Positions 35,225 to 44,194 of a DNA stretch of 64,000 nt are shown one piece after another (position 1 is the first letter of the stretch; each line of letters begins with the position of its first letter). Source of the DNA: Bifidobacterium breve (GTDB taxonomy: Bacteria; Actinomycetota; Acidimicrobiia; Acidimicrobiales; Ilumatobacteraceae); the NCBI GenBank assembly GCA_945886445.1, contig CAMCZG010000001.1, positions 1 through 64,000 of the forward strand. The letters are read 5' to 3'. Below the pieces are notes generated by a model. The model saw only the letters and a list, made by a program, of their open reading frames with translations. It searched no databases and had not been told where the DNA came from. The translations under genes were made by a program, and so were the position numbers.

Positions 35225-35641
35225 GTGTTTGTCGGAGTACACGAGCGCCAATTAGACCCCAAAGGTCGCTTGGCGTTGCCTGCTGCATTCCGGCCGCGTT
35301 TAGAGCCCCGTTGCTATCTCGCTTTTGGGCAAGACATGTGCGTTGACGTTTTGAGTGCTGAGGCATTTGAAGCAGAAGCTGCAGAAGTACTGGCCAAAGT
35401 GCGACGTGGCGAAATGGACCGCAACCAGATGCGTGCTTTGGCAAGCAACATGGTGGAGGTATCCATCGATGCACAAGGTCGCATCAACATCGAAGAACAA
35501 TTGCGTGCATACGCAGGTCTTTCTTTGAATTCCAAAGTTGTGGTGAGCGGTGCGTTCGATCGAGTGGAAATTTGGGAGCCACTTCGCTTTGGCCGCATTA
35601 ATACAAAAGGCACCGGGCAAATTGCAGGGGCCGACGCATGA
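35225..35641 (+). CDS. mraZ: Transcriptional regulator MraZ
   Basis: A protein of 138 residues with two SpoVT/AbrB-like halves: VHERQLDPKGRLALPAAFR and VEVSIDAQGRINIEEQLR, each with the DxxGR core. MraZ forms a ring that binds TGGG direct repeats and represses its own operon. The GTG at 35225 follows GGAG by 7 bases and gives the normal family N-terminus FVGVHERQLD. Its stop overlaps the start of a small ORF (ATGA) at 35638. First gene of the dcw cluster. Confidence 0.93.
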   Translation: MFVGVHERQLDPKGRLALPAAFRPRLEPRCYLAFGQDMCVDVLSAEAFEAEAAEVLAKVRRGEMDRNQMRALASNMVEVSIDAQGRINIEEQLRAYAGLSLNSKVVVSGAFDRVEIWEPLRFGRINTKGTGQIAGADA

Positions 35642-35799
35642 CGACCACAACACACATTTCCCAAGTAGAAGTACACGAATTTCGCTCACCGGCAGTCTCT
35701 CGGTCGGCAAGATGGCTAGCTCCAACTCCGCCCGCTACTGTCTCGCTTGTTCCGGGGAGAAATCCCGGCGGCACTCGTTGGCCGAGGGGCTGCCGGTGA
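35638..35799 (+). CDS. Putative 53-residue coupled ORF between mraZ and rsmH
   Basis: The ATG overlaps the mraZ stop codon (ATGA) and has AGGGG 7 bases upstream. The frame runs 53 codons and its TGA overlaps the rsmH GTG (GTGA). The product starts MTTTTHISQVEVHEFRSPAV and continues with a Pro/Arg-rich part (LAPTPPATVSLVPGR); I recognise no family. The reading frame passes through the long RNA stem at 35680-35805, so ribosomes on it would melt the structure. It may be a leader ORF that couples translation of rsmH to mraZ rather than a functional protein. Chance coupling at both ends is possible but not the simplest reading. Confidence 0.5.
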   Translation: MTTTTHISQVEVHEFRSPAVSRSARWLAPTPPATVSLVPGRNPGGTRWPRGCR

Positions 35800-35805
35800 G
35801 CGAAA
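35680..35805 (+). ncRNA. Structured RNA leader of rsmH, candidate mraW RNA motif
   Basis: TTTCGCTCACCGGCAG (35680-35695) is perfectly complementary to 35790-35805. Pairing continues inward without a break to 35708/35777, giving a 29-bp stem with five G-U pairs. The inner 68 nt include a CCGGG/CCCGG hairpin (35752-35768). The rsmH GTG (35796) lies in the 3' strand, and its Shine-Dalgarno (35784-35789) is also paired. A conserved RNA called the mraW motif has been described upstream of mraW (rsmH) in actinobacteria; position and shape agree, but I could not test it against a covariance model. Confidence 0.75.
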
Positions 35806-36746
35806 CAACTGTATTTTCTCATGATCCAGTGATGCTGAACGAGGTAATTGCTGTTTTTCAACAAGTGCCTCGTGGTGTTGTTATTGATGCCACCTTGGGT
35901 GGTGCAGGACACTCGTTGCGGTTGCTGTCGAGCAACAGCGACATTTCCATTCTTGGTTTAGATCGTGATGAACTCGCTGTGACAACGGCAAGTGAGCGCC
36001 TAGCGGCATTTGCGGAACGTGCAACTGTGCGCCGAGCTCGTTTTGAGCAAATAGACGACGTGCTGGAGTCGCTACACATTGATGAAATATCGGGGGCACT
36101 TTTTGACCTCGGCGTTTCTTCGCCACAACTCGACCGCTCTGAGCGCGGCTTTTCCTACCGTGTCGAGGCCCCCCTCGACATGCGTATGGACCAGAGCCAG
36201 TCGCTCACTGCGGCCGAGGTGGTGAACACTTATGAACGCGGCGAACTCATTCGCATCTTGCGTGAATACTCTGATGAACGCTTTGCTTCGCGCATAGCCG
36301 ACGCCATTATTGCGGCGCGACCATTGCACAGCACTACACAGTTGGCTGCTGTTGTGACTACAGCAATACCTGCTGCAACGCGTCGCACTGGTGGGCATCC
36401 TGCGAAGCGCACTTTTCAGGCAATTCGTATTGAGGTCAACGCAGAACTTGATCAGTTGCCGCGTGCATTAGAGAGCGCAATTCGTCGTACCCGCACGGCT
36501 GGGCGTGTGGCAGTGATTTCGTATCACTCTGGTGAAGACAGAATTACAAAGAATATTTTGCGAGAAGCAGAAACTGGTGGTTGCACCTGCCGAGCCGATT
36601 TGCCATGTGGCTGTGGGGCAGTGCGACTAGTGAAGCGTGTTCGCTGTACTGAAACACCAACGAAAGAAGAGCAGCTGCGCAATCCACGGGCCCGTTCAGC
36701 GCGTCTACGAGTGGTGGAAAAACTTGCTCCGGTAGGGGTGAACTGA
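35796..36746 (+). CDS. rsmH: 16S rRNA m4C1402 methyltransferase
   Basis: A protein of 316 residues. FSHDPVMLNEVI is the family N-terminus, DATLGGAGHS the SAM-binding loop, ALFDLGVSSPQLD and PLDMRMDQSQ the catalytic region, and YHSGEDRITKN the C-terminal motif. It N4-methylates C1402 of 16S rRNA. The GTG at 35796 keeps the HxPVM motif; later starts would cut it. Its Shine-Dalgarno GAGGGG and start codon are inside the 3' strand of the long stem described above, so expression probably depends on opening that stem. Confidence 0.93.
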   Translation: MSETTVFSHDPVMLNEVIAVFQQVPRGVVIDATLGGAGHSLRLLSSNSDISILGLDRDELAVTTASERLAAFAERATVRRARFEQIDDVLESLHIDEISGALFDLGVSSPQLDRSERGFSYRVEAPLDMRMDQSQSLTAAEVVNTYERGELIRILREYSDERFASRIADAIIAARPLHSTTQLAAVVTTAIPAATRRTGGHPAKRTFQAIRIEVNAELDQLPRALESAIRRTRTAGRVAVISYHSGEDRITKNILREAETGGCTCRADLPCGCGAVRLVKRVRCTETPTKEEQLRNPRARSARLRVVEKLAPVGVN

Positions 36747-36747
36747 A

Positions 36748-37224
36748 ATGGCTCGCAATATGGCCCTTCCCATCGATAAAGCACTACCTATTGAAGGCGT
36801 TGTTGCGCCGTCTCGCCCGCGCTTGGTGGAGACACAACGTGGAGGCAGGGCATTTTGGGTGCTTGTGGTTTCTGCAGCGCTTGTCTGCGGTGTCTTTTTT
36901 CTTGCAGCATTAGTGCATGTGGAATTAGCGCAACAGCAAATGAAGCTTGATTCTCTCACTCAAACGGTTGCTATGGCGCGTGACAACTACAACGTGTTGC
37001 GCCATGAACGCTCACTTCTCATTTCGCCCGACAACTTGTCGTCCCAAGCTGCTCGTCTGGGTATGAAGCCGTCTACACAGGCTCGCTTTGTTGCAGTAGA
37101 CCCAGACATCGTCGCTGGAGTACTTGCATCAACGGGAGATCTCAGCGATGCGGTGGCTCATGACGCGGAATCACCGCTCAATGAGTTTGGCCAATTGAAA
37201 TCAGAAATTGGTGGTGCACCTTGA
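36748..37224 (+). CDS. ftsL: Cell division protein FtsL-like
   Basis: A protein of 158 residues with a basic cytoplasmic N-terminus, one membrane segment (AFWVLVVSAALVCGVFFLAALV, about residues 29-50) and a leucine-zipper-like periplasmic coiled coil (LAQQQMKLDSLTQTVAMARD) followed by LSSQAARLGMKPS. Topology, size and position between rsmH and ftsI all fit FtsL, a partner of FtsQ and FtsB that activates septal synthesis. Sequence identity in this family is low, so the call rests on topology and synteny. Confidence 0.8.
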   Translation: MARNMALPIDKALPIEGVVAPSRPRLVETQRGGRAFWVLVVSAALVCGVFFLAALVHVELAQQQMKLDSLTQTVAMARDNYNVLRHERSLLISPDNLSSQAARLGMKPSTQARFVAVDPDIVAGVLASTGDLSDAVAHDAESPLNEFGQLKSEIGGAP

Positions 37225-39161
37225 GCACCCGAGTGAAGGCGAATGCACCACGTGCTGCTGCGCCTCGAGTGCAGCGTAGTCATCAAACCCGACCGAACAC
37301 AGCACAACGCTCGCGTTTAGCAGAGCAGAGGCCGCGTCATTTGCAGCCAGTGCGTGCTCAGGTGAAAAAAACAACGAAACTCAACGTACGTCGTGCTCCT
37401 TTTATTACAGCGCCGATTTTAAAGAAGAGATTGCGCTGGGCTCTTGCAATCCTTCTGGTTCTCCTTGCGATATTGGTATATAAAGTCGCGCGGTTGCAGA
37501 TAGCCGGAGGCGATAAGTTTCGCGCGGCTGGTGTGGATATACGTGTGCGAGCAACGACACTCCCTGCAGAACGTGGTGCAATATTCGATCGCACTGGTCA
37601 AGAAATTGCAATGTCTGTACCCATGAGGACGTTGTATGCCGACCCGAAGGCAGTAACTGACCCAGTAGGGGCGGCCAAGGCAGTTTCCAGTTTGATGCGT
37701 TTTGACGCTGTGAAAGAAGCAGAGTTGGCTGCAACTTTTGCTGCACGCGAATCAAACTTCTCTTTCATTGCGCGTCAGGTTGATCCAAAAATCGTCAAAT
37801 CAATTACTGCATTAAAGATTCCCGGAATTGGTTCTTATGAAGAACCAGCACGAACCATCGTGGGCGCTTCGGCAAAGTCTGTAGTGGGCAAAACCGATAC
37901 CGATGGAGTCGGTACTGCTGGCCTGGAACTGAAGTACAACGATATTTTGACGGGCGTCAATGGTCGATTCGTACGTGAGCAAGACAATGAAGGCCGCTCA
38001 ATTCCTGGTTCGAACAGCATGGAAGTGCTACCTCAGCCTGGCCAAGATTTGGTGCTCACTCTTGACCGCTCAATTCAGTATCAAGTAGACCAACTTCTAG
38101 CCGAGCAGGTTGCACGTATTGGTGCCCGTGGTGGCACCGCAATGGTGATGAATTCAAAGACCGGCGATATTTATGCAATGGCAAACGTGCGACGCAATAA
38201 AGACGGATCATTTACCAATACGTCCGGCAACTTCGCTGCAGTAGATGCCCATGAAACGGGTTCTGTTGCAAAAGTATTCAGCGTGGCTGCAGCAATTGAT
38301 GCAGGAGCAATTACTCCCGATTCAACGTTCCATGTGCCAGCGGCCCAGGTTTTTGACAAGTTCCTCATTCGCGACGCATATCCTCACCCACTTCAAGAAA
38401 TGACGGTCAAAGAAATTCTGGTGAAGTCATCAAACCTCGGCACAGTTCTTGCTACCCAGCGCATTTCGAGCCCAACTCTTGAGTCGTATCTACATGCATT
38501 CGGGTTCGGGTCTAAATCTGACCTTGACCTGCCCGATGAGAGCGCGGGAATTTTGAAGCCAGTAAAGAAGTGGCAGGGAACTGAAAAAATAACTGTTGCA
38601 TATGGTTATGGGTTCGCATCTACGTCGGTGCAGTTACTTTCAGCTGTGAACGTCATTGCCAATAATGGTGTGTATGTTGCTCCGCGCATGGTGAGTGCGG
38701 TCATCGATCAAAATGGCAAAACAAAGTATTTAGAGCAATCCTCCACACGCGAAGTGCTGAAATCATCTACCGCGCAGCAAATGAATCTCATGATGCGTGA
38801 TGTCATTTGTTATGGAACTGGTACTAAGGCACAAATACCTGGCATGACCATTGCAGGAAAAACAGGTACTGGATACAAAATTCAGGCAGACGGTACTTAT
38901 GGAACCGATGAAGGCGGACGTAAGTACTTTGCTTCTTTTGTTGGGTTTTTGCCTGCAGAAGACCCCCAAGTAACAGTTCTTGTGTCGATAGACGAACCAG
39001 ATGCAGGATCACGCGACCGTTTCGGTGGTACTGCAGCCGCCCCTGTGTTTGCAGAAATTGGTGGGGTTGTTGCGCGTGAACTTCGCATTAAGCCAGCGGC
39101 AACTACTCAGCCATGTAGTCGGGTAGACCCTTACGCTCGCGCGAACGAAGCGGCTCACTAA
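37221..39161 (+). CDS. ftsI: Septal peptidoglycan transpeptidase (class B PBP3)
   Basis: A protein of 646 residues from TTG 37221, which overlaps the ftsL stop. A long basic N-terminus (about 70 residues) precedes one membrane segment (LAILLVLLAILVYKVARL). The PBP dimerisation domain includes RGAIFDRTGQEIA. The transpeptidase domain has SVAK, SSN (VKSSNLGT) and KTGTG. It cross-links septal peptidoglycan as the partner of FtsW. The extended basic cytoplasmic tail is typical of actinobacterial FtsI. No PASTA domains are present. Confidence 0.92.
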   Translation: MSTRVKANAPRAAAPRVQRSHQTRPNTAQRSRLAEQRPRHLQPVRAQVKKTTKLNVRRAPFITAPILKKRLRWALAILLVLLAILVYKVARLQIAGGDKFRAAGVDIRVRATTLPAERGAIFDRTGQEIAMSVPMRTLYADPKAVTDPVGAAKAVSSLMRFDAVKEAELAATFAARESNFSFIARQVDPKIVKSITALKIPGIGSYEEPARTIVGASAKSVVGKTDTDGVGTAGLELKYNDILTGVNGRFVREQDNEGRSIPGSNSMEVLPQPGQDLVLTLDRSIQYQVDQLLAEQVARIGARGGTAMVMNSKTGDIYAMANVRRNKDGSFTNTSGNFAAVDAHETGSVAKVFSVAAAIDAGAITPDSTFHVPAAQVFDKFLIRDAYPHPLQEMTVKEILVKSSNLGTVLATQRISSPTLESYLHAFGFGSKSDLDLPDESAGILKPVKKWQGTEKITVAYGYGFASTSVQLLSAVNVIANNGVYVAPRMVSAVIDQNGKTKYLEQSSTREVLKSSTAQQMNLMMRDVICYGTGTKAQIPGMTIAGKTGTGYKIQADGTYGTDEGGRKYFASFVGFLPAEDPQVTVLVSIDEPDAGSRDRFGGTAAAPVFAEIGGVVARELRIKPAATTQPCSRVDPYARANEAAH

Positions 39162-39165
39162 GCGA

Positions 39166-40605
39166 ATGCATGTTTCACTACAAGATGTAGCAGCAGAGCT
39201 GGCGTCTCGTGGTTTACTTGCCACCGATGTGGGCAATGTTGCCGATGTTCATATTGCCGATGTGAACCATGACTCTCGAAAAGTGCATGCTGACACCCTC
39301 TTTTGTTGCATATCGGGAGCAAAAGCTGATGGGCATCAGTTTGTAGATTCAGTGACGGCGAGTGGGGCTAGTGCATTATTGGTGACCCAAGACGCCAAAT
39401 ATCCATTGCCTTTTCTCAAAGTTCTTGATGACCGCAGGGCAATGGCGCATGCGGCACATGTTGTGCATGGACGTCCGTCGCAAGAGGTTCCTGTCTTTGG
39501 CGTGACGGGTACAAATGGAAAAACAACGACAGCTGCGATGCTCAGTTCAATATTGCGCTGTGCAGGTATGTCACCTCACGTTTTTGGCACGTTAAACAGT
39601 GAGAGAACCACGCCGGAAGCAACTGATTTACAACGCGAGATGCGACAGGCAATTAATGAGGGCGCGCAGTCGGTGGTGATGGAGGTAACTTCTCACGCAC
39701 TGCAGTTACAGCGCGTGACGGGTGTGCAGTTTGCTGCCGGTATTTTTACGAATCTTGGACATGACCATCTCGATTTTCATGGAACAATGGAAAACTATTT
39801 TGAGGCAAAAGCAGAACTGTTCAACACTGCAACAACAGGTGTAGCAATTGTCAATGTTGACGACACATGGGGCATGAAGTTGGCAGATTCCCTTAAAGGT
39901 CGCTACATCGGCGGTGACCTTATTCGCGTGTCAATTAATGAGGTGCAGAATTTGCAGAGCACGTTGGCTCAGAGTTCATTCACATGGCGCGGTAAAAATA
40001 TTGTTCTTTCACTCGGGGGTTTGTTCAACGTCAGTAATGCTCTTCTTGCCGCTACAACTGCTGAGGTCCACGGCGTGTCACTAGAGGCAATAGTGGATGG
40101 TCTAGAGGACGTGCAGGTTGTTCCAGGGCGTGTGCAAAAAGTATCCAACGACAGTGGAGTTCTTGCATTTGTTGATTTCGCACATACTCCCGATTCGCTG
40201 CAGGCAGTACTGAACTCTGCACGAACATCGGCGGGCAATGGTCGCGTCATTGTGGTGTTTGGTTGTGGCGGAGACCGCGACCGAGAGAAGCGGCCAGAGA
40301 TGGGAAGAGTTGCAAGTGAAATTGCCGACATCGTTATTGTGACGAGTGACAATTCACGCTCTGAAGACCCTGCATCCATCATCGCCGATATTTGCTCGGG
40401 AATGGGCAAAACTAGAGTGGTGAAAATTGCCAACCGTCGTGAAGCTATTGCCCATGCGGTGAACCTTGCGCAAAGCGGAGACGTGCTCATCGTTGCAGGT
40501 AAAGGGCATGAGACATCGCAACTCGTAGGAACCACAAACCTGCCGTTCAGCGATGTTGAGGAACTTGAGTTGGCCTTTGTGCAGAAAAAGGCGGGCATCT
40601 CATGA
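39166..40605 (+). CDS. murE: UDP-MurNAc-tripeptide synthetase
   Basis: A protein of 479 residues of the Mur ligase family: N-terminal DSRKVHADTLF, the ATP loop GVTGTNGKTTTAAML, the LGHDHLDFHG motif and C-terminal FGCGGDRDREKRP. The amino-acid selecting loop reads SDNSRSEDP. The usual meso-diaminopimelate loop is DNPR; the Arg is kept but Pro is Ser. It most likely adds meso-DAP. It is followed directly by mraY (4-bp overlap), with no murF between them. Confidence 0.92.
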   Translation: MHVSLQDVAAELASRGLLATDVGNVADVHIADVNHDSRKVHADTLFCCISGAKADGHQFVDSVTASGASALLVTQDAKYPLPFLKVLDDRRAMAHAAHVVHGRPSQEVPVFGVTGTNGKTTTAAMLSSILRCAGMSPHVFGTLNSERTTPEATDLQREMRQAINEGAQSVVMEVTSHALQLQRVTGVQFAAGIFTNLGHDHLDFHGTMENYFEAKAELFNTATTGVAIVNVDDTWGMKLADSLKGRYIGGDLIRVSINEVQNLQSTLAQSSFTWRGKNIVLSLGGLFNVSNALLAATTAEVHGVSLEAIVDGLEDVQVVPGRVQKVSNDSGVLAFVDFAHTPDSLQAVLNSARTSAGNGRVIVVFGCGGDRDREKRPEMGRVASEIADIVIVTSDNSRSEDPASIIADICSGMGKTRVVKIANRREAIAHAVNLAQSGDVLIVAGKGHETSQLVGTTNLPFSDVEELELAFVQKKAGIS

Positions 40606-41648
40606 TTGCCGTCTTTATTGGTGGAGCCATCGCCATGATGGGCTCATTATTTGGTACTCGTTACCTCATCGGGTTTTTCCGTCGCATCGGTCGAGGTCAA
40701 CCCATTTTGGGCAAAGAAGATCTTGGCCCAACACACCACATGGCCAAACAGGGCACTCCCACCATGGGTGGTGCGGCAATTGTTATTTCAGCGTTCCTTG
40801 GCTGGTTTGTTGCGCATCTGCGTCATGGCCTTGCGTTTTCGAATCAAGCCCTCATTATGTGGGCATGTATTTTTGTCATGGCCTTCATGGGGTTTCTCGA
40901 CGACTTCATCAAGGTACGCAAAGCGCATAATCGTGGAATCTTTTGGAAGAAAAAGGGCTATCTCACCTTTGGCATCACAGTTCTTTTTCTTTGGTGGTTA
41001 GTCACAGCAACAAATGTCAGCAGCACTATTTCCATCACGCGCAGTTCGTATCCGGGTTGGGATATTCCGTGGCCGTTGTGGGTCATTTGGGCAGCCATCA
41101 TGGTGTGGAGTGCAACTAATGCTGTCAATGTGACCGATGGTCTCGATGGCCTTGCTGGTGGCTCTGCTCTGTTGTCATTTCTTGCCTACACAGTTATTGC
41201 GTACTGGGCGTTTCGTAACCCTGAGGTGTACGGATTAGTGAACCCACTTGACCTAGCTGTTCTTGCCGCAGCCTTCGCTGGGGCATGCGGTGGCTTTTTG
41301 TGGTGGAACGCAGCGCCAGCAAAAATTTTCATGGGAGATGTTGGGGCACTCGGTATTGGCTCAGCCCTTGGTCTGCTTGCGGTCACCACAAATACGCACC
41401 TTCTCTTAATGCTCATTTGCGGTATCAACGTATTTGAAGCTGGGTCGGTAGCAGTGCAGATGGGTGTCTTTAAAGCATCTGGGCGCAAACGACGCATTCT
41501 GCGCATGTCACCAATTCACCACCATTTTGAACTAGTGGGTTGGCCAGAGACCACGGTCATCATTCGTTTTTGGATTATTCAAGGAATCTGTGTTGCGACC
41601 GCACTTGCCGTATTTATTGGTGACTTCACACGGGGAGTTGGCCAATGA
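40602..41648 (+). CDS. mraY: Phospho-MurNAc-pentapeptide transferase
   Basis: A protein of 348 residues with about ten membrane helices. Catalytic and binding motifs are GQPILGKEDLGPTHHMAKQG, TPTMGGAAIV, FMGFLDDFIKV, NAVNVTDGLDGLAGG and the C-terminal PIHHHFELVGWPE. It transfers phospho-MurNAc-pentapeptide to undecaprenyl phosphate to form lipid I at the cytoplasmic membrane. Start overlaps murE and stop overlaps murD as ATGA, so it is strictly coupled. Confidence 0.95.
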   Translation: MIAVFIGGAIAMMGSLFGTRYLIGFFRRIGRGQPILGKEDLGPTHHMAKQGTPTMGGAAIVISAFLGWFVAHLRHGLAFSNQALIMWACIFVMAFMGFLDDFIKVRKAHNRGIFWKKKGYLTFGITVLFLWWLVTATNVSSTISITRSSYPGWDIPWPLWVIWAAIMVWSATNAVNVTDGLDGLAGGSALLSFLAYTVIAYWAFRNPEVYGLVNPLDLAVLAAAFAGACGGFLWWNAAPAKIFMGDVGALGIGSALGLLAVTTNTHLLLMLICGINVFEAGSVAVQMGVFKASGRKRRILRMSPIHHHFELVGWPETTVIIRFWIIQGICVATALAVFIGDFTRGVGQ

Positions 41649-42988
41649 CCAAGGTCTTGGTTTACGGGTTGGGAATAGCGGGAACTGCAGTGGCACGTGC
41701 TCTCGTTGCGCGCGGTAGCGAAGTTGTACTCGCTGACGATCAGTTGTCGCCCCAGCATGAACAACTCGGGCGAGAACTGGGTGCTGAAATTTTCCCCGCA
41801 GGTGATCTTGGCGCGCTTGCTGATTTGGTGAAAAATGTCGACAGCGTGATGCCTGCTCCGGGGGTTCCTGAAACCCACCCGTTGTTTGCAATTTCTATTG
41901 ACGCGCAAAAAGAAATGTTGTCAGAAATTGAATTGGCTTATCGTTGGGAGCAATCGCGCAGTGGTGGGCCGCGTCCCATTCTTGCGGTCACTGGTACCGA
42001 CGGTAAAACAACCACCACCCTCATGGCTGCAGCAATGATTCGCGCCTCAGGAATGCGTGTTGCGGCTGTAGGAAACACAGAAACACCATTCATTGATGCC
42101 CTCGACAGCGATGCAGAGGCATTCGTTGTTGAGTGCTCTAGTTTTCGATTAGCGCTCACCAGTACATTTCGCGCAAATGCGGCAACCTGGCTCAATATTG
42201 CTCCCGACCACCTCGACTGGCACCACGACTTTGCTTCCTATGTTGCTGCAAAAGCAAAAATTTGGGCACACGTGCAACCCGGTGACGTTGTGGTGGCACC
42301 GTTCGCCCACAAAGACATTTGTGCCGTGGCGCAAAAGAGCATGGGGCGGTTCGTCTCCTTTGGCGACACCCCAGAAAGTAGTTATTTCGCCGGTGGGAAT
42401 GAACTCGTTGGGCCGCAAGGGGTTCTTGTTGCGAAAGACAAGATGAAGCGATCATTACCCCACGATGTACAAAATGGTCTTGCTGCCGCTGCCATGTGTT
42501 TAGAAAGCGGTGTTGGCACTCGGGCGGGTGTTGTTCAAACATTGCAAGAATTTGCACCATCACACCATCGCATTGAACTCGTTGCTTCAAAAAATGGAGC
42601 GCGTTGGTTTGACGATTCAAAAGCAACCTCTCCGCATGCGACACGAACTGCATTGCGTGCCTTTCCACGTATTGTTCTTATTGCTGGTGGCCGCAATAAA
42701 GGCTTGAACTTGTCAGAACTCGCCCTCGAGCATCAGCATGTCAAAGCCGTGGTATGCATCGGCGAAAGTGCGCAAGAAATTGCAGCCGCCTTCGCTGGTC
42801 TTTGCCCAACGACAATTGCCACGAGCATGCAAGAGGCAATAGAAATTGCTGGCTCTCAGGTCAGCGCTAATGAAGTAGTGCTGCTATCGCCAGCATGCAC
42901 AAGTTTTGATTGGTACAAGAACTACGAAGAGCGGGGATCCGACTTTGCGGCACGTGTGAGGGTCTATGTTGGAGATGATTTGACATGA
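41645..42988 (+). CDS. murD: UDP-MurNAc-L-Ala--D-Glu ligase
   Basis: A protein of 447 residues. The Rossmann-like N-terminus is VLVYGLGIAGTAVARAL, and the ATP loop is AVTGTDGKTTTTLMA, with Asp where most homologues have Asn. NIAPDHLDWHHDF, the DDSKATSPHAT loop, GGRNKGLNLSEL and SPACTSFDWYKNYEERG identify MurD. It adds D-glutamate in the cytoplasm. It overlaps mraY and ftsW by 4 bp each. Confidence 0.94.
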   Translation: MTKVLVYGLGIAGTAVARALVARGSEVVLADDQLSPQHEQLGRELGAEIFPAGDLGALADLVKNVDSVMPAPGVPETHPLFAISIDAQKEMLSEIELAYRWEQSRSGGPRPILAVTGTDGKTTTTLMAAAMIRASGMRVAAVGNTETPFIDALDSDAEAFVVECSSFRLALTSTFRANAATWLNIAPDHLDWHHDFASYVAAKAKIWAHVQPGDVVVAPFAHKDICAVAQKSMGRFVSFGDTPESSYFAGGNELVGPQGVLVAKDKMKRSLPHDVQNGLAAAAMCLESGVGTRAGVVQTLQEFAPSHHRIELVASKNGARWFDDSKATSPHATRTALRAFPRIVLIAGGRNKGLNLSELALEHQHVKAVVCIGESAQEIAAAFAGLCPTTIATSMQEAIEIAGSQVSANEVVLLSPACTSFDWYKNYEERGSDFAARVRVYVGDDLT

Positions 42989-44187
42989 GCACAGTTGTTC
43001 CCGATCGTTCGCAGGCAGGTTTCCAAACGGTTGCTCAGCGCCGCCGCGCGACGCTCGACCGTTCAGGTGTATCGGGCAAACGACAGATGGCAACACAGGC
43101 ACCAACAGTCGCTTTTTATGGACTTCTTGTTGTGAGCGCGTTGCTTGTGATGTTTGGTCTTGTGATGGTGCTTTCGGCATCGTCGGTGACGATGTTGCAT
43201 AGCGGCAAATCAGCATTTGGAATCTTTTATCGTCAGCTTGCATGGGCTGGTATCGGCACCTTTCTCATGTGGGGTGCCTATTCATTTCCCTATCAAATGT
43301 TGAAAAAATATGCCCGTCTCATTTTTATAGCTTCTTTTGTGGCCATGTTCCTCCCGTTCGTACCAGGTCTAGGCGCCTCAGTGAACGGGGCGCGCGCATG
43401 GGTGGGCGACGGCGCATGGCGCTTCCAGCCATCAGAGCTGCTGAAGTTGGCAACACTCATTTATGTAGCTCGCATCTTGAGTAAGAATCATCGAGATATG
43501 TCAGATATGAGTACACGACTTGTAAAAGTCGCTGGGGTACTGGTGCTTGCTGCCGGAATGTGCATGGGCCAAAAAGACCTTGGTTCAGCAATTATTTTTG
43601 GAGCAATGGTTCTCTCTATCGCATTTGTCGCAGGGGCTCCAATTTCACGCTTGCTCGGCGCGAGTGCGATCGGCTTATTCATCGGTGGCATTTTTGTCAA
43701 CATGGAAAATTATCGCCGTCAACGTTTTTTAGCATTCATGGACGTTGAGGGAAATAAAGGTCACTGGGGCTATCAGGTCTACCAGTCAATGATCAGCATC
43801 GCTAATGGCAAATTCACCGGTGTTGGTGTTGGCGACGGCGCAGGTAAGTGGGGCTATGTGCCACTTGCCCACACCGACTTTATTTTCGCCATTATTGCTG
43901 AAGAACTTGGGTTCATCGGAGCGATAGCAGTCATAGGGCTCTTTTTCCTCTTCATTGTATTTGGAATACAAGCAGCACTTGGCGCGCGCGATGCCTTCGG
44001 TGCGCTTCTTGCTGGCGGTGTTACTGCATGGTTCGGGGTGCAAGCAATTGTCAATATTGGCGGCGTCACAGGGGCGATGCCTGTTACTGGTCTCACTCTT
44101 CCATTCATTTCGTACGGCGGTAGTTCGCTTCTCGTCACCATGGCCGCAACTGGCTTATTGCTCAACGTCGCACGCCACATGAAGTGA
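42985..44187 (+). CDS. ftsW: Septal peptidoglycan polymerase (SEDS family)
   Basis: A protein of 400 residues with about ten membrane helices after a basic N-terminus. It shows LVMVLSASSV, the loop GARAWVGDGAWRFQPSELLK, GMCMGQKDLGSA and the C-terminal PFISYGGSSLLV, all FtsW/RodA signatures. It polymerises lipid II at the septum with FtsI. It is 7 bp upstream of murG. Confidence 0.94.
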   Translation: MSTVVPDRSQAGFQTVAQRRRATLDRSGVSGKRQMATQAPTVAFYGLLVVSALLVMFGLVMVLSASSVTMLHSGKSAFGIFYRQLAWAGIGTFLMWGAYSFPYQMLKKYARLIFIASFVAMFLPFVPGLGASVNGARAWVGDGAWRFQPSELLKLATLIYVARILSKNHRDMSDMSTRLVKVAGVLVLAAGMCMGQKDLGSAIIFGAMVLSIAFVAGAPISRLLGASAIGLFIGGIFVNMENYRRQRFLAFMDVEGNKGHWGYQVYQSMISIANGKFTGVGVGDGAGKWGYVPLAHTDFIFAIIAEELGFIGAIAVIGLFFLFIVFGIQAALGARDAFGALLAGGVTAWFGVQAIVNIGGVTGAMPVTGLTLPFISYGGSSLLVTMAATGLLLNVARHMK

Positions 44188-44194
44188 CGATCGC

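Noticed and set aside
39166-40605. Possibility that this Mur ligase is MurF rather than MurE
   Set aside because: The LGHDHLDFHG motif, the DNxR-type loop followed by SEDP, and the placement after ftsI are those of MurE.
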